Assembly: GCA_016872605.1 (NCBI GenBank)
Contig: VGZI01000051.1
Coordinates: 1-34,147 of the forward strand
Length of the DNA stretch: 34,147 nucleotides
From: Planctomycetota bacterium
GTDB lineage: Bacteria > Planctomycetota > Planctomycetia > Gemmatales > Gemmataceae
Direction: 5' to 3'
Shown: positions 16,966-24,974 of the stretch, piece after piece
Numbering within the stretch: position 1 is the stretch's first letter
Layout of the letters: each line of letters opens with the position of its first letter
Position numbers and translations under genes: made by a program
The notes under the pieces: model-generated
Told to the model about the DNA's origin: nothing
The model's database searches: none
The model's input: the letters and a program-made list of their open reading frames with translations, nothing else

Positions 16966-17631
16966 TCACTCTTTTGGCTCCGGCACCAACTCCGACACGG
17001 GTCGCGTGAAGTCGACCGTGCTCGTCTGGCCCGGCGTCACGCGGGCCACCGCTTCCTGCACCTGCTCGTTTCCGTTCTGCACCCACACGGCTCGAATGCG
17101 ATACTCGTACTGATAGCCGGGTTCCAGGATCGGCGAGGTGTAACTGCGGACGGTTCCCTTGGTCGTGGTCAACTTGCCGTCGAACCAGACTTTCGCTTCC
17201 GGATCAGGGACGAGCACGCGAATGGTCGCCGTGGTCGCCACCGGCGTCGGAGGGACGACGATGTAGCGGACCGTCGGAGGATCGTAGTACGAATAAGCAT
17301 ACGGGTACGGAGTGTACCAGCGGTCATAGTACCATGGGTCGTAGAAACCCAATCCGATTCCGGGCGAATAGATTCCGGGGCCATAGTAGCGGCCTGAGTA
17401 GATCCCGGGGCCAGGCCGATAGATGGGCCGCGATGGCCCTGGAGGAGTCGGCTTGACGCCGCCGCCCCCGCCGCCCGGTGGTTTCATACCGGGACCGGGG
17501 CCGCCGGGTTTCCCTCCGCCGCCTCCGCCCCCCTTCCCGTCGCCGCCTTTTTGAGCGTAGACCGATTCGCCCGCCAACAGCAATCCAACACACGCCAGCG
17601 CGGGCAGAACAAACATCATTCGTATCGCCAT
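16966..17631 (-). CDS. TIGR03000-domain exported protein
   Basis: 221 residues. A signal peptide (about 1-26, ending VYA) is followed by a Gly/Pro-rich segment and then a Tyr/Pro/Gly-rich segment with many Y-x-P-G repeats (about 68-120). The C-terminal 75 residues fit the planctomycete TIGR03000 domain: TIRVLVPDPEAKVWFDGKLT, then TTKGTVRSYTSPILEPGYQY, then a final VDFTRP strand. The function of this domain is not known. The low-complexity middle suggests a surface or envelope protein. The ATG at 17631 has GGAGG six bases upstream. Confidence 0.85.
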   Translation of the reverse strand: MAIRMMFVLPALACVGLLLAGESVYAQKGGDGKGGGGGGGKPGGPGPGMKPPGGGGGGVKPTPPGPSRPIYRPGPGIYSGRYYGPGIYSPGIGLGFYDPWYYDRWYTPYPYAYSYYDPPTVRYIVVPPTPVATTATIRVLVPDPEAKVWFDGKLTTTKGTVRSYTSPILEPGYQYEYRIRAVWVQNGNEQVQEAVARVTPGQTSTVDFTRPVSELVPEPKE

Positions 17632-17818
17632 GATAGCCTCCGCGAATTGGAAATAGCACCAAGGCCGGCCGTTGCCCTTTTGTTCCTATTTTATCGCGTT
17701 CGACTCGGTTCAACAGCTATAGTTCTGAAATTCGAAGAGCAGCCTACGCAGATGCGGCCGCGGACCTCCGGCCTCGTCTATTGCAGACCGTTAACGAAAC
17801 TTGGCGGGAATAGCGCGG

Positions 17819-18112
17819 CTATTGGCCAAGGCCATGCCGCACGAGGAGCGGTGGGTATTTCGTGCAGCGGCTTTCGGCGCCCCATTTCGAGAGCGCGCCG
17901 CCTTCGAGGAAGCTAAGGTCCGGTTTGTGGACGCTGGCTTTCCAGACGCCGAGTCGTTTCAGTAACGCCGGTGAGATCACGCAATGAAACTCACGCTTGA
18001 GAGTGCCGCCTAACGTGTCCCCCAAACCGACCGCGGCCTATGTGGTGTATCCGAGTAACCCACTCAGCGAGAGCTGCGGCGGCAGAGCGACAATTTCCGT
18101 TTCCTGGCTCAT
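17819..18112 (-). pseudogene. Unrecognised small gene with an in-frame TAG
   Basis: An ATG at 18112 with AAGGA four bases upstream opens a 98-codon frame reading SQETEIVALPPQLSLSGLLG. It hits TAG at 18038-18040 (codon 25) and then stays open as AAVGLGDTLGGTLKREFHCV to a TAG at 17819-17821. The downstream part has a normal amino-acid composition, including VWKASVHKPDLSFLEGGALS. I do not recognise the family. A CAG-to-TAG change would explain the break. The frame may instead be chance, or translation may begin later at a TTG (18025). The rest of the 17632-18232 spacer shows no feature I can support. Confidence 0.35.
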
Positions 18113-18232
18113 TTTTTCCTTTACGTCCGGTCGAATTTGTTTATGATTAGGCACAGATTATCCGGAACCATTCATTTCGATTGCAGTAGTCCTCTTTTTC
18201 GTTTTGTTGCATCTTGATAGTTGGAGGCCGTC

Positions 18233-19309
18233 ATGAACCGATCCGATTCGCGAAGGCGAAACGCTTTCACTCTGATTGAACTTTTGGTGGTCATCGCCAT
18301 TATTGCCATTCTGATCGGCCTTTTGCTGCCGGCCGTGCAGAAAGTGCGAGAGGCGGCGGCGCGTTCCCAATGTGGGAATAACTTGAAGCAGATCGGCTTG
18401 GCGGCACATAACTACCATGACACGCGCAAAACCTTGCCTCCCGCGGTTCAGATCGCTCGGGCGCCGGCGGCGGGCTCGAACTACTTGGCCAGTTCCTATC
18501 GGTCGAAGCTCGAAGGCTTGCCGGATTTCGGCCCCAATTGGGTGGTTCTCTTGTTGCCGTACCTTGAACAACAACCTCTCCATCAAGCCGCCAACCCAGA
18601 CGCCTACATGGCGTCGAACGGCACGAACCAGAACTGGCGATCCATTCGCGGAACGCAACTTAGCGTGATGCAATGCCCCGCCGATTACGCCGGCCAGGCT
18701 CCATGCACGCTCAACGGCGGCAGCTGGGCGCGCGGCAACTACGCGGCCAACGCCGGCGGCGGCTGGTTTAATCGCACGGTCATGGGCCAAAGCAGCAATA
18801 GCCCTTTCAGCGCTCCCAACGCCCCCACTCTGGGCGGGCCCTTTGGAATCAACTGGGGCGCCAGGTTCTCCGAAATTGCCGATGGCTCCTCCAACACCGT
18901 TTTGTTCGCCGAAATTCGCATCGGCCTTGGCGATGTCGATCGTCGCGGTTGCTGGGCGATGGGGCTGGCAGGCGGCAGCGTCATCGGGGCGCTGGCCACG
19001 GGCGACGCCACCGTCCCCAACGATTCCAACGAATACTCCGATGACATCGAAGACTGCAACGCCATTCGCGCGGCCCTGGGCGTCGGTAACGGCGGCTTAG
19101 GCAGGTTGCAAATGGGCTGCTCCAACGACAATCTCCCCAACAACTGGCCTAACTGGCAAGCCCAATCGCGCAGCCGACATCCTGGCGGCGTCATGATTGC
19201 CCTTGGCGACGGCGGCATCCGCTTCATTCAAAACAACATAAGGCAATCTGTTTGGCAAGCAATTACCGGACGCAACGATAGCGTCGTCGTCGATATGAAC
19301 AGCTTCTAA
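18233..19309 (+). CDS. DUF1559 prepilin-like protein
   Basis: 358 residues from the ATG at 18233, which has GGAGG five bases upstream; an upstream in-frame TTG is not needed. The N-terminus is a prepilin-type signal, RRRNAFTLIELLVVIAIIAI, with Glu+5. It is followed by the DUF1559 hallmark LIGLLLPAVQKVREAAARSQ and the CGNNLKQIGLAAHNYHD segment. The C-terminal HPGG-x-x-x-x-x-GDG motif (RSRHPGGVMIALGDGGIRFI) is also typical. Such proteins occur in large paralogous sets in planctomycetes; their exact role is unknown, and a link to a pseudopilus or pilus-like export route is plausible. It is followed by a small lipoprotein gene, a pairing often seen for this family. Confidence 0.92.
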   Translation: MNRSDSRRRNAFTLIELLVVIAIIAILIGLLLPAVQKVREAAARSQCGNNLKQIGLAAHNYHDTRKTLPPAVQIARAPAAGSNYLASSYRSKLEGLPDFGPNWVVLLLPYLEQQPLHQAANPDAYMASNGTNQNWRSIRGTQLSVMQCPADYAGQAPCTLNGGSWARGNYAANAGGGWFNRTVMGQSSNSPFSAPNAPTLGGPFGINWGARFSEIADGSSNTVLFAEIRIGLGDVDRRGCWAMGLAGGSVIGALATGDATVPNDSNEYSDDIEDCNAIRAALGVGNGGLGRLQMGCSNDNLPNNWPNWQAQSRSRHPGGVMIALGDGGIRFIQNNIRQSVWQAITGRNDSVVVDMNSF

Positions 19310-19316
19310 CACCGAG

Positions 19317-19440
19317 TCAGGAATCAGGTGTCAGGAATGTGGTCTGACTTCAGACTTCTGACCTCTGCCTTTTGGCCTCTGACGTTTGCAGCTTGCTACT
19401 GGCCCTGCCTCCTGAACCCGGGCCTCTGACTCCTGAAAAC
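19317..19440. repeat. CTGA/TCAGGA-rich spacer repeat
   Basis: The 158-bp gap between the DUF1559 gene and the lipoprotein gene contains repeated short words. TCAGGAATCAG and GTCAGGA come early, then TCTGAC, CTTCTGACC and CCTCTGAC. It ends with CTCTGACTCCTGAA, the approximate inverse of the beginning. The copies are diverged and irregular. It resembles degenerate intergenic repeat material, and no regulatory role is visible. Confidence 0.6.
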
Positions 19441-19467
19441 TAACTCCTACCCCGCTCGAGGAATCCC

Positions 19468-19878
19468 ATGCGTCCCCTCTCGCTCGTCGTCCTGGCCGGG
19501 GTTCTGCTGCTGCCCGCTTGCTCCACGGGCCCGACGCTGATCAAGGTCAGCGGGTCCGTCAACTACAATCAGAAACCGCTCGGTACCTACGACGGGCTCA
19601 ACGTCATCTTCGTCCCGGTAGTCGAAGCCGGTAGCCACCACGACTCCTATCCGGCCGACGTCAGCCGCACCGACGGCTCGTTCACCGTTCCAGGCCGTGA
19701 CGGTTTGGGCATTCCGCCCGGCAAATACAAAGTCACGGTCAACCAAATGTCCTTTACGGCCAGCGACGAAACAAAAAAAATCAACGACCTGTTCACTCTC
19801 GAAAAGACGCAACTCATCTTCGACATCAGTGCTGATACGTCCCTCACAATTGATCTCTCCAAATCAAGCGGCAAATAG
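19468..19878 (+). CDS. Small lipoprotein with carboxypeptidase-regulatory-like fold
   Basis: 136 residues. The signal peptide ends in the lipobox LLPAC (Cys18), so the protein should be lipid-anchored. The mature part reads VSGSVNYNQKPLGTYDGLNV and then IFVP, followed by TDGSFTVPGRDGLGIPPGKY and KVTV. This is the pattern of the planctomycete carboxypeptidase-regulatory-like/transthyretin-like lipoproteins that usually follow DUF1559 genes. GAGGAA lies about six bases upstream of the ATG. It probably works with the upstream DUF1559 protein, but no substrate is known. Confidence 0.82.
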   Translation: MRPLSLVVLAGVLLLPACSTGPTLIKVSGSVNYNQKPLGTYDGLNVIFVPVVEAGSHHDSYPADVSRTDGSFTVPGRDGLGIPPGKYKVTVNQMSFTASDETKKINDLFTLEKTQLIFDISADTSLTIDLSKSSGK

Positions 19879-19941
19879 GCCCGCCGTGCGCGCCATCGAC
19901 CACACATCACTGACGACTTTTTTTGGCGGACCGGATCGACC

Positions 19942-19971
19942 AAGGGGTTGGGAGTACTCCCGACCCCCTTT
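19942..19971. terminator. Bidirectional terminator-like hairpin
   Basis: AAGGGGTTGGGAGT and ACTCCCGACCCCCTT pair across 19942-19971 with minor mismatch and no real loop. It lies between the converging genes 19468-19878 and 19986-20524. It is followed by TCCTT on the plus strand, and a T-run (19918-19924) precedes it. It could end transcription from either side. Confidence 0.5.
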
Positions 19972-20158
19972 CCTTCTAGCCGCAATCACAGTTTCCTCAT
20001 CGCTGCCCGGTAGGTGCCGACGGGGCCAACTGTGATCGTGTTCGTGCCGGCAGCCGTTCGGCCTGCCGCATCTAGCGTGTATTGATAGATGCCCGACCGG
20101 GTCGAGGTTGACCATTCGATCCGCACCTGATTTCCGCTCAGGCTCGCGGTCCCGCGGG

Positions 20159-20317
20159 GGGTGCACGACATGGTTTGCAAACGGCACGGGAGGGCGAGGC
20201 TCCTGCCGAGCCGCGAGCCCGCAAATAATCTGAGTTGCCATTACGATGCTTACGCTTCCGGCTCGGCAGGAGCCTCGCCCTCCCAAAAGGGGCCGCGCAG
20301 ACCGTGTCGTGCACCCT
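20159..20317. mobile_element. MITE-like element with 20-bp terminal inverted repeats and 8-bp target duplication
   Basis: The terminal repeats are GGGTGCACGACATGGTTTGC (20159-20178) and its inverse at 20297-20316, with two mismatches; one extra T follows the right end. CCCGCGGG stands directly outside on both sides (20151-20158 and 20318-20325), consistent with an 8-bp target-site duplication. It has no coding capacity. The element breaks a small gene whose frame is restored by its removal. A second palindrome is nested within it. Confidence 0.75.
20188..20284. repeat. 97-bp palindromic repeat nested in the MITE-like element
   Basis: The arms at 20188-20213 and 20259-20284 are perfectly complementary over 26 bp, beginning GGGAGGGCGAGGCTCCTGCC, around a 45-base AT-richer middle. 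Translated, this repeat gives the GRARLLPSR and GSAGASPS peptides that recur as spurious reading frames in planctomycete genomes, which suggests a dispersed family. Confidence 0.85.
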
Positions 20318-20636
20318 CCCGCGGGCGCCGCCCGGGCCGATCTGTTCGGCGCGATAACGGCCGTGTCCCAGCGGCGTGAACTTCCACCTCGATTCGCCGA
20401 AATTCTGTTGCCAATCCTGCCAAACGCCGGCGAGGCGGTCGCCGTGGACGGTGGTCTTCCTACGATAGGCGTAGCCAGCGCCACTCCAGGCAGCCTTATT
20501 CCCGCGTATGATCGTCAGCAGCACAAGTTCGGCGCAAAGTCGGGATTACGAACCTCCGCCTGTGGCGGCGGTTGAGCAATTTCTCAGCGGCGTAGTTTTG
20601 AAGCAGGAAATTGCACGCACGAAACGAAACGAGACG

Positions 20637-21368
20637 TCACTTCTTTTTCTCGATCACCGGCTCCAGGATGAGCGACACCGCGGTCTTGAGCGCGGGAATG
20701 CGTGCCGTGTGGGCTTCGAAGTCGAGGTCGGCGTTGTCCTTGGTGCTGACGAACGGCACATCGAGACACGCGCCTTCAAAGTTGACGACGGTGATGACAT
20801 CGCCGTCGTTGGCGGCGTAGTAGGGAGGCTTGGCCTTGTCCTTCGGGTCGGGGATGAAGACGCTGCCCGCGAAGACCCAATCGGTCGCGAAGTCCTTCTT
20901 TGACTTGACGTTGCGAATCCATTGCTGGGCCGGCACGCGAACGAGCTTGCCGTCCTTGTCTTTGTGTTCCAGGAACACCTTGATCGTCGTCCCCTTCGGC
21001 GCCGCCAGCTTCGGGCGGAACTGAACAGGTTTTCCCGATACCGCGCCGGCCGCCGTCAGGGCCGCATGGAGGTGGCGCACGTCGATGTCGGCGGTGAGGA
21101 TCGCCTCATGATCCTTGATGCGCCGGCAGGTGAGCAGGTGCTCGATGGGCCCGTCGCGGAAGCAAACCTCGGCCTCGACGCGCACTCGGCGAACATCCCC
21201 CTGAATCTCCAGGCTGACGTTTTTCCCGAGCGGAATCTTCTTGATGTCGGCGGCCGGTTTCTTCTCCACCGCGTTCGACGTGGCCCGCGGCAGGGATTCA
21301 TCGGCGGGATGAACGCAGCCCAGTACTGCGGCCAAAAGGGCGAGAACAGCCAGTCGATAAGGTCGCAT
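20637..21368 (-). CDS. YdjY-domain lipoprotein
   Basis: 243 residues. The signal peptide LAVLALLAAVLGC has Cys18 as lipid attachment site. The domain starts around residue 50 with VSLEIQGDVRRVRVEAEVCF. It contains GPIEHLLTCRRIKDHEAILT, DVRHLHAALTAAGA, VPAQQWIRNVKSKKDFATDW and WVFAGSVF. It ends with the conserved NFEGACLDVPFVSTKDNADL. This order matches planctomycete YdjY-domain proteins; the biochemical role is unknown. The ATG has AGGA about seven bases upstream. It lies 70 bases downstream of citrate synthase on the same strand. A small hairpin (CCGCC TGT GGCGG) near 20556 lies beyond its 3' end. Confidence 0.82.
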   Translation of the reverse strand: MRPYRLAVLALLAAVLGCVHPADESLPRATSNAVEKKPAADIKKIPLGKNVSLEIQGDVRRVRVEAEVCFRDGPIEHLLTCRRIKDHEAILTADIDVRHLHAALTAAGAVSGKPVQFRPKLAAPKGTTIKVFLEHKDKDGKLVRVPAQQWIRNVKSKKDFATDWVFAGSVFIPDPKDKAKPPYYAANDGDVITVVNFEGACLDVPFVSTKDNADLDFEAHTARIPALKTAVSLILEPVIEKKK

Positions 21369-21438
21369 GGTATTTCCTCAGTGGTTCGTTCCACGCCGAC
21401 AAGGGCGGCCCTTGCTGGCGCTGCGGGCTCGTCAGTGT

Positions 21439-22569
21439 TCAGCGTTGCCCGATCGGCTTCACCGGCTTTTCATCGGGTCCTGTGTAGCGGCTGCGCGGGC
21501 GGATGATCCGGTTGTGTTCTAGTTGCTCGATAACGTGGGCCGACCAGCCGGTTATTCGTGACGCCACGAAGAACGGCGTGTACAGCGGCACCTCGAGGCC
21601 CATCGCATGATACAGCCGGCCCGCGGGCCAATCGAGATTCGGGAAGAGATTCTTCTCCGTTTCGAGCACCTTCTCGATGATCTCGGCGGCGACTTCCCAC
21701 TGCGTTGTGCCGGCGCGCTGGGCCGCCTGCTTGGCGTACTCCTTCAGCACCCGCGCACGCACATCGCCGGTTTTGTAGACGCGGTGGCCGAAGCCCATGA
21801 TTTTTTCTTTCCGAGCGAGGGCGTCGCGAATCCACTTCTCCGCCTTGTCAGGCCCGCCCGAGGCCAGCAGCAGGTCCATCACCTTTTCATTGGCCCCGCC
21901 GTGAAGTCGGCCTTTGAGCGCACCGATCGCCGCTGTGATGCTGGCATGCAAATCGGACTCCGTTGAGCAGACGACACGGGCCGTGAACGTTGACGCGTTA
22001 AACTCGTGCTCTGCATAAAGAATAAGCGATACATCGAACGCCTTGGCGTCCTCTTTGCTCGGCTGCTTGCCGTTCAGCATGTACAACATGTTGCCCGCGA
22101 AACTGAGTTCCGGCTTCGGCGCAACCGGCGCCTGCCCTTTGGTCGCGCGATAATACTCGGCGATGATCAGTGGAATCTGGGCCAGCAGCCGTTCGGCCTT
22201 TTGCAGGTTTGCCGGTTTGCTCGAATCGTTCAGGTCCGGATCGTAATGAGCTAAGATGCTGACGCCGGTACGCAGCACATCCATCGGCACAGCGTCCCTG
22301 GGCAGTTTGGTGAGCACCTCGCTCAATACCGGTGGCAATTTCTGTGCCGCCGCGAGACGTTGGTTGAATGAAGTCAGTTGGGCACTCGTCGGCAGGTCGC
22401 CGTGCAAAAGCAAGTATGCGACCTCGTCGAACGTGCTGCGTTCACACAACTCAACGACCGGATAGCCGCGATAGCGCAGCCCGCCGGTGATGGTGGAGAT
22501 CTCCGTTTCGCCGGCAATGACGCCTTCGAGCCCTGGGGAGTAGATTTCGCTGGGGGTGGGAGTGGTCAT
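21439..22569 (-). CDS. gltA: Citrate synthase
   Basis: 376 residues, the length of the short Gram-positive/archaeal-type citrate synthases. It starts with YSPGLEGVIAGETEISTI and GLRYRGYPV. The catalytic histidines appear in LYAEHEFNAST (about residue 188) and GFGHRVYK (about 258), with GRLHGGANE between them. The catalytic Asp is in NLDWPAG (about 313) and the substrate Arg in ASRITGWSAHVIEQ. It condenses oxaloacetate and acetyl-CoA in the citric acid cycle. 2-Methylcitrate synthase activity cannot be excluded from sequence alone. Its ATG overlaps the stop of the frameshifted parE gene as ATGA, so it may be partly expressed from the toxin-antitoxin transcript. Confidence 0.93.
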   Translation of the reverse strand: MTTPTPSEIYSPGLEGVIAGETEISTITGGLRYRGYPVVELCERSTFDEVAYLLLHGDLPTSAQLTSFNQRLAAAQKLPPVLSEVLTKLPRDAVPMDVLRTGVSILAHYDPDLNDSSKPANLQKAERLLAQIPLIIAEYYRATKGQAPVAPKPELSFAGNMLYMLNGKQPSKEDAKAFDVSLILYAEHEFNASTFTARVVCSTESDLHASITAAIGALKGRLHGGANEKVMDLLLASGGPDKAEKWIRDALARKEKIMGFGHRVYKTGDVRARVLKEYAKQAAQRAGTTQWEVAAEIIEKVLETEKNLFPNLDWPAGRLYHAMGLEVPLYTPFFVASRITGWSAHVIEQLEHNRIIRPRSRYTGPDEKPVKPIGQR

Positions 22570-22873
22570 GACTCGCTTTCCAAGATTGTTGGAAGGTCAC
22601 GCGCGCTATGAAGGACGCGAATGATGTCGATTACGTCGTCGTCTACTCGATAGAATACGAGGTACTTTCTGAATCGGGGAACTGTAGGTCCGCAAAGTCG
22701 ATGTCGTCCGATTCGTAAGCGGCGCCAAGTTTTGGAAACTCCACCAATCGCTTGGCAAGCTTTTCGATCGCCCACGGGAAGCGGCGTGCCGATCGGAGGC
22801 TGTCGCGGGCGATATGCTCCATGATTTCTTTGTTATCGGCACGAGCGGCAGCGCGTACTCGAATACGCTTCAT
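22566..22873 (-). pseudogene. parE: ParE-type toxin, frameshifted
   Basis: From the ATG at 22873 the frame gives KRIRVRAAARADNKEIMEHI and SARRFPWAIEKLAKRLVEFP, then SDDIDFADLQF, a normal ParE N-terminus. It then runs out of family pattern and stops at 22643. The next frame supplies the missing ParE C-terminus: VPRFRKYLVFYRVDDDVIDI, then IRVLHSARDLPTIL, ending at TGA 22566-22568. The switch point is near 22680, at a run of four C on the coding strand. Loss of one base there, or a larger deletion between short repeats, would explain it. The start overlaps the ParD stop (ATGA) and the end overlaps the citrate synthase start. Programmed frameshifting is possible but no classic slippery heptamer is seen. 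Confidence 0.8.
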
Positions 22874-23112
22874 GATTTCAGCTCAGGATGGCGATCAATG
22901 AACTCCTGTTCCAGCTCGCGCCAAAACTCATCGTCGGCATCGATCGCTGGTGTGCAAAGACCTTCACGAAGTTTCTCGTCGAGACGCTTGCGATCTTCCT
23001 CACGCGCCTGTAACTTAACCAATAGAGACTGCACAAACTCTGCTGGCGTTGAATATCCGCGCTTCATGGCCTCGTGTTGCAAGAAATTCTTCATGCCGTC
23101 CGTCAACGACAA
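22870..23112 (-). CDS. parD: ParD-type antitoxin
   Basis: 80 residues. The N-terminus, IELSLTDGMKNFLQ when read from just upstream, matches the beta-strand and first helix of ParD/CopG ribbon-helix-helix antitoxins. RGYSTPAEFVQSLLVKLQ forms the second helix, and a charged C-terminal arm (EFWRELEQEFIDRHPELKS) would bind the toxin. No ATG fits the family start. A TTG at 23112 is the best available, with AAGGA about nine bases upstream; an ATT six bases earlier would fit the homology better. It is followed by parE with a four-base overlap. The C-terminal arm is intact although the toxin is broken. The protein should also repress its own promoter, whose elements I cannot assign in the 60-bp gap to the DUF1501 stop. 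Confidence 0.8.
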   Translation of the reverse strand: MSLTDGMKNFLQHEAMKRGYSTPAEFVQSLLVKLQAREEDRKRLDEKLREGLCTPAIDADDEFWRELEQEFIDRHPELKS

Positions 23113-23172
23113 CTCAATTGTGTCCTTCGTAGGGTCCTTTGCTTTCTATCCTTGTCCGTGGGTTCACTCCCC

Positions 23173-24543
23173 TCAAAACAACTCCTGAATCACCTGCCCG
23201 CCGCTGTTGATGCCCAGGGTCGCGGCCTGCTCGGTGGTGATGCCGACGGCGTGCATGACCGACGCGCCCAAATCGGCAGGCGTCACGGGACGAATCCGAG
23301 GCCGTTCGGCGCGGGCATCCGATTCGCCGATTACCTGGCCGCCGCGAACGCCACCGCCGATGACCAGCGCGCTATAGCAATGCTCCCAGTGGTCGCGGCC
23401 CGCCTTGTCGTTAATCCGCGGCGTGCGTCCGAACTCGCCGATCGCGACGACCAAAGTCGAACGCAACAGACCACGATCCTGCAGGTCGCTGAGCAGTGCC
23501 GGCAGCGTCTGATCGAGCCAGGGCGCTTGGCGATCCTGCATGAGTTGAAAGTTGCGATAGTGATTGTCCCACCCGCCGTCGCCGGCGTCCTCTTCGGCCT
23601 CGACATGGTCAGACCAGTTGACCTGCACGAACGGAACCCCATGCTCGACGAGGCGACGCGCGAGCAAGCATGACTGTCCGAAGCGCGTACGTCCATAACG
23701 ATCAGCGAGTTCCGGCCGTTCTTGCGACAGGTCGAACATGCGCGTCGCCTCGGGCGACGTCAACAGCGCGATCGCTTGGTCGCGGTAGTCATCGATGGTT
23801 CGCTGCGTGCCGGTATCCAACGATCGGCGAGCAAGGTCCAGAGCGTTGAGCAGTTGCTGGCGATTTCGTAGGCGGTCTGGCGAAAGATTGGCCGGGAGTT
23901 GCAGCGCGGGCACGCGCGTGCCATGGTCAGCTTCGTAGACCAGGCGGAACGGATCGTAGAGAGCGCCGAGCGTGCCTCCGCCTTCACCGGCAATCGCGCG
24001 TTTGCCCTGATGCAGCCGGCCACCGACGACCATAAACGGCGGCATCTGCGAGCGAAATCCCTTGGCCCGCGCTACGATCGCACCAAGGCATGGCCGGACG
24101 TTCCCCGTCGCCGTCGCGCCGCCGAGGTTGACACTCCCTTGTGTCGAGCCAGTCAGGCCAGCCGTCCCCGCAACGCCGTGATCGTTCGATGCTGTGTGCA
24201 GCGACCGAATGATCGCCAGGCGGTCGGTCCAGTCGGCGATCTGGGGAAACAGTTCGCCGATGCGCACGCCTGGAATCCGCGATGAGATCGACGCGAACGG
24301 CCCTCGAAACTCCATCGCGGCATTCGGCTTCGGGTCCCAGGTGTCGAGTTGTGACGGCCCGCCCCACAGCCAAAGAAAGATCACCGACCGTGCCGGGCCC
24401 GTTTGATTTGTTCCCTGATTCGCCTTGAGCGCAAGCAAGTCGGCCAGCGTCAAACCGAGCGCCGTCGAACCGCCGATCTGCAAAAACGCGCGTCGGCTCA
24501 TGCCCTGACAGTTGCGCTGGCGCTCGCTTCCGAGAAACAACAT
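23173..24543 (-). CDS. DUF1501 Tat-exported protein
   Basis: 456 residues from the ATG at 24543. A longer frame to 24657 exists but would begin upstream of the promoter at 24587-24592, and GAGG precedes the inner ATG. A twin-arginine signal, MSRRAFLQIGGSTALGLTLA, lies at about residues 15-34. The DUF1501 pattern follows: FLWLWGGPSQLDTWDPKPNA, LHTASNDHGVAGTAGLTGS, FVQVNWSDHV and VVAIGEFGRTPRIN. It ends with GRDHWEHCYSALVIGGGVRG. The fold is related to the alkaline phosphatase/sulfatase superfamily. These genes are abundant in planctomycetes, often next to DUF1549/DUF1553 cytochrome genes; no such partner is present here. The enzymatic substrate is unknown. Confidence 0.93.
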   Translation of the reverse strand: MLFLGSERQRNCQGMSRRAFLQIGGSTALGLTLADLLALKANQGTNQTGPARSVIFLWLWGGPSQLDTWDPKPNAAMEFRGPFASISSRIPGVRIGELFPQIADWTDRLAIIRSLHTASNDHGVAGTAGLTGSTQGSVNLGGATATGNVRPCLGAIVARAKGFRSQMPPFMVVGGRLHQGKRAIAGEGGGTLGALYDPFRLVYEADHGTRVPALQLPANLSPDRLRNRQQLLNALDLARRSLDTGTQRTIDDYRDQAIALLTSPEATRMFDLSQERPELADRYGRTRFGQSCLLARRLVEHGVPFVQVNWSDHVEAEEDAGDGGWDNHYRNFQLMQDRQAPWLDQTLPALLSDLQDRGLLRSTLVVAIGEFGRTPRINDKAGRDHWEHCYSALVIGGGVRGGQVIGESDARAERPRIRPVTPADLGASVMHAVGITTEQAATLGINSGGQVIQELF

Positions 24544-24586
24544 CGCCACCTCTCCACGGCTTTCGTTGGCGGGGGGGTCCGACGAG

Positions 24587-24592
24587 ATTATA
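24587..24592 (-). promoter_or_regulatory. Extended -10 promoter of the DUF1501 gene
   Basis: The minus strand reads TGGTATAATC, a perfect TATAAT preceded by the TGn extension. The distance to the ATG at 24543 is 43 bases, with GAGG before the start. No good -35 box is found 16-18 bases upstream, as expected for an extended -10 type. Confidence 0.6.
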
Positions 24593-24974
24593 CCAGATTT
24601 GTCGCATGCCGCGCGGTGGAAAATGCCTTGCGTTGGCTTCGCGAGTTCTGCACACATCCGCTGGCCCGCGCCCGCGTCCGGAACCGCCGACGTCGACGGT
24701 GTTCCGCCACCGCAAGTCCGACGAAAGAACGCGGTGTCGGACCACTGTCCAGAATCCCCCGCGCTGTGCGAAGCTCCCCTACCGCGCGGGCGCAGCCTTG
24801 AGCGATCCGTCCGTGGTCTAGAACGATGCCTGGAAACCGACGGCTTCAGCGCTGTCGAGGTAGTCGGCTCCGCCGATGCGAAGAATTGTAGAGACGCTGG
24901 CGTCAGCTTGCAGGGAGCGCGCGAATGAGCGACAACTCACCGTGGCCGGCGTTCTGTCAGCCCATGGACCATTC
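24593..24974. other. Spacer without a recognisable gene
   Basis: About 380 bases between the DUF1501 promoter and the 3' end of the next gene. Short open frames exist on both strands, including a minus-strand one ending ADYLDSAEAVGFQASF, but none has a convincing start or a family pattern. It may hold remains of a decayed gene. Confidence 0.5.

Larger units (their letters stand above)
19986..20524 (-). pseudogene. Small gene disrupted by a MITE-like insertion
   Basis: The 5' part (20524 to about 20318) reads GVWQDWQQNFGESRWKFTPL, then GHGRYRAEQIGPGGARG. The 3' part (about 20158 to 19986), in another frame, reads TASLSGNQVRIEWSTSTRSG, then IYQYTLDAAGRTAAG, and ends RAAMRKL. Removing 167 bases (the 159-bp element plus one 8-bp duplicate) joins GGARG to TASL exactly in frame and gives 123 residues. 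The joined product looks like a coherent beta-rich domain with an R-Y-x-A-E ... G-x-A-x-G-T-A-x-L-S-G pattern seen in planctomycete secreted proteins, but I cannot name it. The upstream start is unclear: the GTG at 20524 has no good ribosome-binding site, so the 5' end may also be lost. Confidence 0.7.

Noticed and set aside
18158..18790. Minus-strand frame opposite the DUF1559 gene
   Set aside because: Antisense of conserved DUF1559 coding sequence.
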